This document shows positions 20,379-30,656 of a stretch of DNA of 64,000 nt, in pieces. Position 1 is the stretch's first letter; each line of letters opens with the position of its first letter. Made by a program: the position numbers and the translations under genes. The DNA is from Litsea cubeba (lineage: Eukaryota; Streptophyta; Magnoliopsida; Laurales; Lauraceae), in the NCBI GenBank assembly GCA_012931725.1, contig CM022945.1:153275883-153339882 (forward strand), written 5' to 3'. The notes under the pieces were generated by a model that made no database searches, was not told the origin of the DNA, and saw nothing but the letters and a program-made list of their open reading frames with translations.

Positions 20379-22056
20379 ACTGTAAAATGAGAGGATTGTG
20401 GGACTATTTCCCAGATTCATTCCAAGCCCATACTCAAGTCCAATTCAGCTCTATCCCTTATCTTCTTATTTGAAGGCATTGAACCTATAAGGAGGCATTT
20501 AAACCCATGGATGAATTGGGTAAATTACAAAGGGTTGTAGTGGGGAGGTATTATTTGGAGCCCATTGTTATTTAGGGATTTGTAAGGCATTACGCGAAGT
20601 CCGGAGGAAGGGGAAACTCATCATGGAGACTCTATGAGATTTTCTAGATTGACCAATGTGTATAAGGACCCGGAATGTCCCTAACTCTTAAAGAGTACCA
20701 AAATGTCATCATAACCGACATACGGGACCCTATTCGCACTGATTCAATTCTAGAAACCCCTTTGTTAGCCTGTAAAGGTATGGAAAACTATTTGTATTTG
20801 ATTTTCAACCAAACTCCTATTTTGGGATTTCAAACCCACATGACATGACTAGACTGTCTTGAGAGTATTGAAAGTGTATTTAGCTTTTGCTAACCTGTAT
20901 ATGACCGACCAGATACGAATGTGTATTCGTGCCTATGGGCACCCCGTTTCTTTAATATGTACACGATTTGATTTATCGTATTTGACCTATGAGTCGGCAC
21001 CACTGAGCTTGGACGACCTAGTTGGTTTGATCCGCCGACTTGGGGTTCCTTCCCCTCCTGATAGTCAGCTGCAGTCTGGAATTTGCATAGTTTACCCGGC
21101 TCGCTACCGTGATCCTGTATAGTATATATATTATAGTATTTTATCGTTGTTCCTCCTCACCTCGTGTGACTGAGGCCAATGATCCTGTTTATCGTTGTTC
21201 CTCCTCACCTCGTGTGACTGAGGCCAATGATCCTGTAGGGTATGTGCTCTCTTCACGCTAGTGAAGGGAGGATCTAGCTTTGTGTGGTTGCCATCTTGAC
21301 AGTTTCCGAATCCTTGTTACCTTACATGATTTATTGCATATGTGCCTCTTTTAAAATGCTATATCGTCTTTTATGAAGTTCATTATTTACTCATAAGTTT
21401 TCTAAACTTTTGCAAAGTATTATCGTTTTATTGTTATTATCTTTTCACCCACCTGCCAGACCGTCGTGTCTGATCCATTTATTTTGGTACTCAGGTCCCG
21501 AGCTTATTGCCGTTGAGGAGGAGCCAGAGGAGGCGGTCGGTGAACCGCAACGAGTGATTGAGTGGCAAGCCGATGATGTCATGTAGACATTCGGCCTTGC
21601 CTTGAGAACGATACACTTTGGGAATTTATAATATCTTTAATTTAGGTTTCATTTGGTTGTACGGTCTTTGTTGACCGTTATTTTGGGGGCATTAATCAAC
21701 TGATATTTTGTAAATATACTTAACTTTACTTTTGGGGAAAATATGCTTGATCATTGCTCATCCTGATATCTTGTCATGTTAACCATAAATCAGTCTTGTA
21801 TATGGATTTGAATGGCATTAGTATGGTTTGCTACACGCTTCCGCAATCTTGAGAATATGTTGATATGGTTATATGTGAGATGATGTGTAAAGACAATCCT
21901 CACCGCGGAACCCTGTGGGAAATCACGTGCACGGATAAATATTCTTTTAATTCCGTGTGCGGTTTAGCCAAAGAGATGCACGTGGCGCGGCATCACCCCA
22001 TCCACTGTCCCGACTCCCGGACTCGGATCCTCCCCTTTCGGTCCGGGGTCGCGACA

Positions 22057-24641
22057 CCTAAGAAACAACCATCTAGAAGTCAAAAAAGAAAAAGAAAAAG
22101 AGACAGAGAAGAATTAACTAAATCTCAAACTGGAGCTCTAGATAAATTTTTTTCTTAATAAAACAAATAGTTCACTTGATAACTTAACTGAAGATTTAGT
22201 CATTAATTCTTACACTCAAAATAATGTTGAAGAATTTGTAGGAATTGATAATGATTTAGTCAATGAATCTAAACAACAAAATCATGTGGAAGAATTAGTA
22301 GGAACTGAGAATGATTTTAATGAACATGTAGGTGACTTAGGTGAAGAAGATGAAAATGTTGAGAATGAAGATATTGATCATCTTTGTAATAATGAAAACA
22401 TTGAACCTGAGGGTGTAGAACCAACTTTTCCTTCAAACTTTTGTGATCCTAGAATTTGGGATAATCTTGATGAAAAAATGAGTACTTTACTTGTGGAAAA
22501 AGGTCCTGCAAGAGATAATAATATCAAATTTCCTAGGGATGAAAACTTTAGACATTTTTCCTCAACGTATTACATGAGAAAGTTACCAAATGGAGAGACT
22601 CAGGATAGAAAATGGCTAGTATACTCAAAGGAATTGGATCAGGTATTTTGTTTCCGCTGTAAGTTGTTTAAGACAATGTGTAGTAGAAGCCAATTAGCAA
22701 ATGAAGGACTTAGAGATTGGAAACATCTTAGTGAGAGGCTTAAACAACATGAAAATAGCACTGAACACATAACTAACATGAGTTCTTGGATTGAATTACA
22801 TAACAGATTGAAAAAAAAATGAAACAATTGATAAAGGCATACAGGAACAAATTAGGAGAGAGAAGGAATACTGGAAACGTGTTTTGGTAAGAATAATTTC
22901 TGTTGTCAAATGTCTTGCTAAAAATAATATTGCATTCCGTGGAACAAAAGAGAGAATTTATGAAGAAAATAATGGAAATTTTTTGGGTATATTGAAAATG
23001 GTTGCAGAATTTGATCTAGTAATGCGTAAACATTTTCGACGAATTCAAAACGACGAGATTCATTATCACTATCTTAGCCATAAGATTCAAAATGAGCTGA
23101 TATCTTTGCTGGCATCAAAAGTCAGAAGTGCAATCATTGAGAAAATCAAACAAGCAAAATATTTTTTAGTGATACTTGATTGCACTCCTGATTCAAGTCA
23201 CAAGGAACAAATGACTTTGATAATACGGTTTGTGGATGTGTCAAGGAGTCCAGTTAAAATTAAAGAGTACTTTTTAGAGTTTTTAATTGTGAAAAATACA
23301 TCAAGATTAGGACTTTTTACTGAATTGCAATCTGTCATAGAGTCCCTTGGTCTTAAAATTGATGATGTGAGAGGACAGGGTTATGATAATGGCTCTAATA
23401 TGAAAGGGAAAAATCAAGGTGTACAAAAAAGATTACTTGAAATAAATCCCAGAGCTTTGTTCATGCCATGTGGTTGTCATTCTCTTAATTTAACACTATG
23501 TGATATGGCAAACTGTTGTGTGAAAGCGAAATCCTTTTTTGGGGTGGTTCAACGCATTTATTGTATTTTTGCTAATTCTACAAAGCGTTGGAAGATTTTA
23601 CAGGATCATATAGATGGTTTAACTCTTAAAACATTATCAACTACACGGTGGGAAAGTCGTGTAGAGAGTGTTAAAGCAATAAGATACCAATCTGCCCAAA
23701 TAAAAGAAGCCTTATTTAAAGTAGCAGAAGCTAGTGAAGATGCTAAAGTAAAAAGTGAAGCATAAAGTTTAGCAACACATGAACTGGAAAATTTTGAGTT
23801 TTTATTAGGCATGGTTATTTGGCATGATATTTTGTTGAAAATTAACTTAGTCAGCAAAAACTTACAATCTAAAGATATATGCATTGATGTTGCTTTAAAA
23901 AATTTGGAGGGGCTCATTTCTTTTTTTAAGAATTATAGGAAAAATGGATTTGCATCTGCTATGATTGAAGCTAAAACCATTGCTTGTGATATGGGGATTG
24001 AACCCGAATTTCCTAAAAAACGTCAAAGTCATAGAAAGAAACAATTTGATGAGAATACTAAAGAAGAGACAATACAATCAGTTGAAGAATCATTTAGAGT
24101 CAATTATTTCATATGTGTAGTGGATATGGCTCTTTCTTCATTAAGAAGTAGATTTGAACAAATGCAAACATATGAAGGTATTTTTGGGTTCTTGTTTAAT
24201 TCAAAGAAGTTAACTTCATTGGGTGATGATGAATTGAAAAATTATTGTGTGAAGCTTGAAACTACTTTAAGAAATGGTGAGTCTTCTGATGTTGATGCAA
24301 GTGATTTGTTTTCAGAGTTACAGGTGCTGCAATTTCTTTTACCAGCAGAAGTAAACACAACACTTGAAATTGTAGAGTTTGTAAATGATATGGACTGTTT
24401 TCCAAATATTTTGATTACCTATAGAATACTATTGACTGTACCTGTGACTGTAGCATCTGCAGAAAGAAGCTTTTCTAAATTAAAATTATTGAAATCTTAC
24501 TTGAGGTCTACCATGTTACAAGAAAGGCTAAATGGGCTAGCAATCTTATCCATTGAAAAGGAGATGTTAGAAAATCTTGAATTTGAAAGCATAATTGAGG
24601 ATTTTGTTTCTCAAAATACAAGAAGAAAATCATTTCAATAA
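22057..24641 (+). pseudogene. hAT-superfamily transposase (TTF/MYM-type zinc finger, hAT dimerisation domain), broken
   Basis: The coding order matches plant TTF-type/ZMYM1-like hAT transposases. A basic N-terminus (KRKRKRDRE...TKSQTGALDKFF) is followed by an acidic spacer and a zinc-finger region (FCFRCKLF...WKHLSERLKQHENSTEHI, about 22600-22770). An RNase H-like core follows, with LDCTPD, GQGYDNGSNMKG and CGCHSLNL, then a C-terminal hAT dimerisation domain (VASAERSFSKLKLLKSYLR, near 24450-24510). Lesions are a frameshift in the T run near 22150, another in the A run near 22812, and a TAA stop at 23763-23765; the remaining frames are open. The first codons directly abut the Tekay 3' LTR, so the true start and left terminal repeat are left of the window. 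Few lesions suggest recent loss. Confidence 0.88.
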
Positions 24642-24908
24642 TACTTTTTTAGTTGTGATTTTGTTTTTCACCTTATCTTGTAGATGGTGATGCTGCTATT
24701 TTGCTTTGACCATTCATGATGCAAAGAGATTTCAAGTAGGTTGATGTTCTTTGCTTTGGCTATTGAGGATGCAAAGACATTTTTGTTTTGCTGGTGGCTG
24801 AAGATGCAAGGGGATTTCAAGTAGGATGGGTATGTTTGCTTTCGCTATTGACTATTGAGGATGCAAATAAATTTTTATTTTGTTGGTTGCTTATTGCTAT
24901 ATGAAAAA
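24642..24908 (+). other. 3' flank of the hAT gene
   Basis: AT-rich sequence with three imperfect repeats of a GAGGATGCAAAGACATTT-like word. No coding signal. A hAT terminal inverted repeat is not obvious before the next LTR begins. Confidence 0.5.
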
Positions 24909-25280
24909 TGTTAGGGATTTTATGTATTACAATTTGATGGATGCATTATCATTTTAATCATCATTTGAATTTTCACACATGCATTGATTTAGAAAATCTT
25001 GAAATCTTGATTTATACATGCATTGTTTTTAAGACTTGTAAAAATAATGTTTCATGCATGTTTTGGATTTAAATCTTGGATGCATTTGTTTTTTAAAAGA
25101 ATTTTTACAAATCAAGCTAGCCAATGTTTTAAAGTTTCAAATCTTTTATGGCATTTTATGTTTCATGATTTTAAAGCACTTGGATTGGTTTAAATCATGT
25201 TTCCATGCTTGGTTAAATGGCCCAAAAATCCCCTATAGAAAATACTTTAAAATATGTAAAGTTGGGATTTTTGTCTAAGG

Positions 25281-25640
25281 CTGTCGGTCAGCCGACGTCA
25301 AGCTGTCGGTCAACCGACAGTGGAACCGAGGCCAACCGAGAGGCTCTGTCGGTTTTATTTCCAGAGAGCTACAAATTTCAGACCTTCTCTGTCAGTCAGC
25401 TCGTTGGCTCTTATCGGTCAACTGACAGTACATGAATTGTAAGACCCAGAGCTCGTCGGTTCCAAAAACAGACAGCAATATTTTCAACATTTTTGTGCTG
25501 TCGGTTCATCTATCGGTTCCTTGTCGGTCAACCGACAAATGAGGGTCAATCGACAGATGTATAACGGTCAGAAAACTTTTGAAAACATGACCGTTGCTTA
25601 GTGACCGTTGAGGTGTCGGCCGACCGACAGGTATCCGTTG
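25281..25640 (+). repeat. Cluster of TGTCGGT/ACCGACA inverted repeats
   Basis: Repeated hairpin-forming words such as TGTCGGTCAACCGACA and partial forms occur over 350 bp, ending 15 bp before the TATA box. The second LTR has the same cluster at 31028-31403, including a perfect 16-bp palindrome TGTCGGTCGACCGACA (31385-31400). Confidence 0.85.
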
Positions 25641-25652
25641 GCAGCTTTTTTC

Positions 25653-25660
25653 TATAAAAG
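25653..25660 (+). promoter_or_regulatory. TATA box of the gag-only element, first LTR
   Basis: TATAAAAG lies directly downstream of the palindrome cluster and is identical in the second LTR at 31423-31430. This is good evidence for the U3/R boundary region. Confidence 0.7.
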
Positions 25661-26846
25661 CAAGCTCATTCCTTCGGCCAAAGTTGATGAATTTTAAGCC
25701 TTTCTTGAGGAGTTTTGAGGTCAAAGAAAGGGGAAGAGCTAAGGAAGGCTAATGAGTCATTAGAAAAAGCTAAAGCTTGGATTAATGAAGTTAAACCACC
25801 AAGTAAGCTTTGCCTTTTATTAATGATATGTTTTATGCTTTGGTTAATCTTTGGTAAATGATTTTAGCATATAAACTATGATGTGTAGAATCCATTACAT
25901 CATTTAATCTTTGATTTATTTGTGTTGGATTCTTCACTTTGATTTCAAACCAAGTTTTGCTTTTAAAGTTACATTATCATGCAATGCCAAAACATTTGAG
26001 TTATTTGATAGCATGATCAATATGCTTGTTCGAAATCTATTTGTTGTTTTCATACATTTAAACCTTAGTTAAATTAGTTTTTGAAAACAACATTGCACAT
26101 GCATCACTTGATTAGTCTTAATCATTTTCATACAACTTGTGATCTTTAGATTTTCATATCATTCACAAGTTTGTAATTGTTCAAGTGATTTGCATTTGAC
26201 TTCAATCATATCCTTTATGTGCTTTAAACTTTGAAATGCTTTAAGCATAAAATTCATTGGACTTAATTTTATCTTGATTGAAGTTCTACACACACACACA
26301 CCTCATGAGCATTCATATTAGCATTTCTTAGTGTGTTGTGTGAGTTTGTTTTTCACTTTCATATCCGCCTATTTAGAGGCAATTTATTTAAGCTTAAATT
26401 GTAATATCTTAGATTATTTTGTCAAGACACTTTCTTTGAGAGAAATCATTTGCTTGTAAGGTTATTGCTTAGCCATATAAAAGCATTGTGTATAGGTTGT
26501 TGTTTAGCCTAGAAAAACAACATTGTAAGGTTATTGCTTATCCTTGGAAAGCATATTGTTGAGGTTATTGCTTAGCCTTTTGGAAAAGCATAAATAGTGG
26601 AAATCCGGTGGGGTGTTGAGTCACAAGCCGGTAGTGGATGTAGGCATTGAGGCCGAACCACTATAAATCTTTGTGTAGTGGTGATTAATTTGTGGTGATT
26701 GTTTTATTTAAGCTTCCGCATTTTGTATGTTAATCATCACATATGACTAATTGATTTAAAGAAATTAAAATTTGTCATAATTACTCATTAAGTGTAGATC
26801 ACCCTATTCACCCCACTCTAGGGTTAGGATCCCTTGGACTTTCAAT

Positions 26847-26858
26847 TGGTATCAAAGC
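26847..26858 (+). other. Primer-binding site of the gag-only element
   Basis: TGGTATCAAAGC, two bases after the LTR end, resembles the initiator tRNA-Met site used by many copia elements. The same site follows the second LTR at 32619-32630. Confidence 0.8.
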
Positions 26859-26944
26859 AAGGTTGCTCTATATTTAGGATCAAGTGTTTGGAACTCTTGA
26901 TTAGGTGTAAAAACCTAGAGTCAAAACCCTAGTTGTGCATTCCT

Positions 26945-28342
26945 ATGAAAATCATAAAAATGGATTCCACTGTGCTAGACTTTGTAGATTCTTCTAGATC
27001 CCTTCTTCTTCCATCTGTTGGAGATTCAAACATTGAATTTAAAGTATCTCAACTTGAATCCAAACTTAAATTAAAAGAAGAAGAAATTAATGAAAATGAA
27101 GATGACATTCAACAAGCCTATGATGAATTATGTACATTTTCCTTAGAGCTTGTTAAAAAGAATAAAAGATTACAACAAGAATCTAAAAGACTAAACAAAG
27201 AATTAGTCTCTTCTAAAGATGAACTTAGAGAGAAAGAAGAATTAATAAATTGTGTAGACTCTAAGTTTATGATCTCTTTGCATAACCTACAAAATGCTCA
27301 AGATGAATTACTTGAATTAATGTTAGGTTGTGATAATCTTAAAAAGGAAAATTTGAATCTAAGAGATCAATTACAAAGGCAAGATGAAAACATTAACAAT
27401 CTTGAATCTAAGTTGACTATCACTAAAGAAAATTTATCTAATGCTCAAAATAAGATAAATACTCTAGAACTTGGATCCAATGTGTTTAATGAAATTAAAC
27501 TTGAATTAAAACTTGCCCATGACGAGCTAAATAATTTTAAGGGAATTGAACTTGAACTAACAAAAGTTAAAAATGAAAATTCAACCCTTAAAAACCAAGT
27601 CACTCAACTTGAAACCTACAAACAAAAGTATGAGTGCAAATTTACCCAAAGTGAAGAAAGATTTGAAAAGTTATTGAAATTGGGTAAATCTAAAAGAGAT
27701 AGGACGGGTCTTGGTTTTGATAGGAATATTTCACATGACCCTAAATTCACCAACACATTTGTGAAAGGTGAGTCCTCATTCTCTAGCACTCACACTTCCT
27801 TGCCCATGTCTAAATGTAATTATTGTGGCATTGAAGGACATTTTAGGTTTGAGTGCAAACAAAGGAGAAGCAATGTGTCTAAACCCATCTTTGAACCAAA
27901 GAAAGTAAAATCAAACTCTATGATGGATAAGACACTAAAAATCAAGGAAGACTCCAAGAAGACTAAACAAGTTAAACCAACTTTAAAAGAATCTATAAAT
28001 AAAAAGCTTCTCAATCTATCTCCCTTAAATCAAAACATGAAAATACTTTTGAAGAAAGTTGCAAAGTTAAATCTAAAATTCAAAAGTCAAATAAAGGGAG
28101 AAAATAAGAAGAAAAGAAAAATGGCTCAATCCCCTAAGAAGAAAAGTCACCAACCTCAAAAGACTAATCACCAACCTAAGCTAAATTTAGTTAAATCTAA
28201 ACATCATGGTGATAAGTCTAAATTGAAAATTTATCAAGTCAAATCTCCGATAGTTGGTGAGACATTTAAGTTAGACCTCAAACTCCAACCATCTCAAGAC
28301 CTTAGGTGGATTCCTAAAGTTATATACTTAGACAAACCTTAA
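26945..28342 (+). CDS. Gag-like protein: long coiled coil plus CCHC zinc knuckle
   Basis: The open frame has about 466 codons from ATG 26945 (or ATG 26960). Residues about 30-245 are a Lys/Glu/Leu/Asn-rich coiled coil with heptad-like leucines. A CCHC knuckle follows (CNYCGIEGHFRFEC, about residue 290), then a Lys/Ser-rich basic tail ending near RWIPKVIYLDKP. In SIRE/Maximus-type copia elements a coiled-coil and knuckle region with a WVPK-like tail immediately precedes the protease. Here the frame stops at that point and no protease, integrase or RT follows. The N-terminal capsid domain expected for copia gag is also missing. The frame is intact, so the protein may still be made; a role in RNA packaging is inferred, not shown. 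Confidence 0.7.
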   Translation: MKIIKMDSTVLDFVDSSRSLLLPSVGDSNIEFKVSQLESKLKLKEEEINENEDDIQQAYDELCTFSLELVKKNKRLQQESKRLNKELVSSKDELREKEELINCVDSKFMISLHNLQNAQDELLELMLGCDNLKKENLNLRDQLQRQDENINNLESKLTITKENLSNAQNKINTLELGSNVFNEIKLELKLAHDELNNFKGIELELTKVKNENSTLKNQVTQLETYKQKYECKFTQSEERFEKLLKLGKSKRDRTGLGFDRNISHDPKFTNTFVKGESSFSSTHTSLPMSKCNYCGIEGHFRFECKQRRSNVSKPIFEPKKVKSNSMMDKTLKIKEDSKKTKQVKPTLKESINKKLLNLSPLNQNMKILLKKVAKLNLKFKSQIKGENKKKRKMAQSPKKKSHQPQKTNHQPKLNLVKSKHHGDKSKLKIYQVKSPIVGETFKLDLKLQPSQDLRWIPKVIYLDKP

Positions 28343-30644
28343 GGTCTTGCACCTTCTTGACCAACCTTTCCTTAATAGGTAAATCATTTTGTTGGTCATG
28401 TTGCATTTGCATTTTGTTCCTTTTTAGTTACATTTATTAAAATGCAATGTTTATTAGTAATCAATTGATTTTGTCTTCATGTACTTATCTAGTTACATAT
28501 CATGGTTTTCAAAATCATTTGATTATATTTTTAACATGTTAGATTTGCTTCTTGTTCATTTAGTTATATCTCTTGCATTTCTATACATGTTCAATTGATT
28601 ATAGTTTCAAAGCTTTATTAGCTAGATCTTTCATAATCAATTGATGTTGTAGAATCATTTGTTTCGATGTCTTAGTAAGATTTGTTTTGAAAAACAAATG
28701 ATTTGAAACAATTTGGGTTTTCCATAGATTTCTAAGTTATACCTTCATATGGAAAACTATTATTTTGAAAAACCAACTTGTATGTGTTTCAAATAAGTTA
28801 TATCTTTTAAAATACAAGTTGAAAAAGTGTTATCTTCAAATTCATATTCTCCATGCTCAATGTTGGTTTTTGTGTATGATTTGAAGATTATTTGTTTGGA
28901 AATGCTTTAAAACATCATTAGTTATATTCTTCAAAGCATGTTCCTTGTTTTCATTTCCTCATGCATTTAGTTATTTTAACTTAAATGGAAATGAATTTTG
29001 TTATAGGCAATTTGCATCTTTTAGTTTCATTCTTTTTATATGCAAATGTCTATTGGTTTCTTGTATGGTTGCATTATTAGTTACATTTGTAGAAACCATA
29101 CTAGAACTCTCAAATCCATCCCTTATACTTACTAGTCATTTTTTTTATAGATGGTTATGATGTTGATTCATGTGTATTTTTCTTATTGATATCATTCTTT
29201 ATACATGTTTCAACTTCATAGTAGTGTGCTTGATCATATGAACCTCTTTGAAATCCATTCCTCGTATTTCTTAGTTATAACTATTGTTCGAAGGATGTCT
29301 TAGATGTTGAATTCATATGATCTTGACACTTTGAAAATTACATGCTTTACAAAGTTATATCATTTTATGCAATTTCTCTTGTTCATCACTATGCTCATTA
29401 GTCATATCATTAAAAGTGATGAATAATCATTTTATGATGCTTGTTGGGATTTTGTGTTTGTCACATACTTACTCTTAATCATGTTTCATATTCAATTGGT
29501 ATCATTTTCAATTAGTATCTATATCCAATTGGTATCATATCTTGAGTTTGTGATAGACCTTGTGTACATTGGATTGAACTTGATAGTAATATGTCTTTGT
29601 TCCATGACACTTTCCATTAGCATTATAATCTCCATGTTTGCCACCTCTCATGCTCTTATAGGTAAATTACACGACCACCATGTTTATAGTTTCATAATTT
29701 TGGTTGGTTATTGGTGAGGTTTGGCTTCATGATTAAACTTCATTTCATTCATCTTGTGCATGATAGTTATATCCAATGATTGTGTGAAATGAATTCAAAA
29801 CTTTCATAGCATAATGATTTTCATAGTTATAATAATTTATGCCATGTTTAGTATCTCCTTTTGACCTTGCTCTTTAATTATCCTATAGCTTATCCGTCAA
29901 TTGGCATCTTTATATTGGTAATTTGATCAATTTGTACTTTAATAGTCAATTATCACTATCAATTGGTATCTAATTCTTCTCTTGAAGTTAACCCTCAATT
30001 GGTTAAACCATCTTCTTCTTGCACCTATTAGTTAAATCCTTGTCAAAAGTTTGACAAAAGAAGAGTATGGATTGAGGGGCAGTAAACCTTCTAAGGAAGC
30101 ATTAGAGTTGATCAAATTCACCCTTATATTGGCTCTGTACCCTTATAGCATATCTACCCATGCATGATGCCCTGTTATATAATTTATTTTCGATTACTTT
30201 TGTTAACAGGTGCTACTAAAGGTATTTTCCTTGTTTCATGTGTGTAGGTACCCCTCTTCATTTGATACCTTTGCAACTTAATGGCAAAGGAGGAGAATAA
30301 TATTGAGGGGGAGAAAGTTCTCAAGTTTAATGGCAAATGGGGAGAAAGAGTGATAAAGCTACCCAAAGGGAGAAAATGCATGGTCATAGGGGGAGAAGAT
30401 GATAGAAGAAAGAGCTTGGAAGCTAAAGAAGATGCTTGGTTTAAAGAAAGGAAGATGATGAGAAAGCTTAAAGATTGATCAAGCTCCAAGCATCAAGAAG
30501 AATGAAGCAAGAGCCCAAGCTAAAGTGAAGAAGCATCCAAGAAGATTTCAAGGATTGTCCAGCCAAGGAGGAACTGAAGACTGTGTGAAAAATTTAGTGT
30601 TGAGCAAAGTTTGCCAACATATAAAAGGTTTGCCATCAAATTGC
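28343..30644 (+). other. Non-coding interior of the gag-only element
   Basis: AT-rich with no pol motifs. From 28430 to about 29420 it shows an irregular series of TTAGTTATAT or TTAGTTACAT words spaced roughly 60-120 bp apart. From 30060 it becomes purine-rich, with several GGGGGAGA-type tracts (30307, 30340, 30391) like extra polypurine tracts. A 65-codon Lys/Glu-rich frame at 30281-30478 follows from that composition and is not convincing as a gene. Confidence 0.65.
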
Positions 30645-30656
30645 AAAGGGGGAGAT
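30645..30656 (+). other. Polypurine tract of the gag-only element
   Basis: AAAGGGGGAGAT directly precedes the second LTR start TGTTAGGG. Confidence 0.85.

Larger units (their letters stand above)
18859..22056 (+). repeat. Tekay-type 3' LTR, complete (3.2 kb)
   Basis: It starts TGTAAGACCCCGACC and ends GGTCCGGGGTCGCGACA. The two ends form an unusually long imperfect inverted repeat around the TG and CA termini. The 3' 1,356 bp matches 5408-6763. It contains a TATA box, a 62-bp GATCGATC-rich tandem array and a 48-bp duplication. It is followed directly by hAT transposase codons, so the target was a hAT gene. The right target duplication would be CCTAA (22057-22061), and its partner is off-window. 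Confidence 0.93.
24909..26844 (+). repeat. First LTR of a gag-only, non-autonomous LTR element
   Basis: It starts TGTTAGGGATTTT and ends CTTGGACTTTCA, followed by a tRNA-Met type primer site. It matches 30657-32616 through its length. It carries a cluster of TGTCGGTC/GACCGACA palindromes just upstream of a TATA box. Length 1,936 bp. Confidence 0.93.

Noticed and set aside
30281..30478. Lys/Glu-rich small protein gene
   Set aside because: The composition is explained by a series of purine tracts near the PPT; no second copy is available to test conservation.
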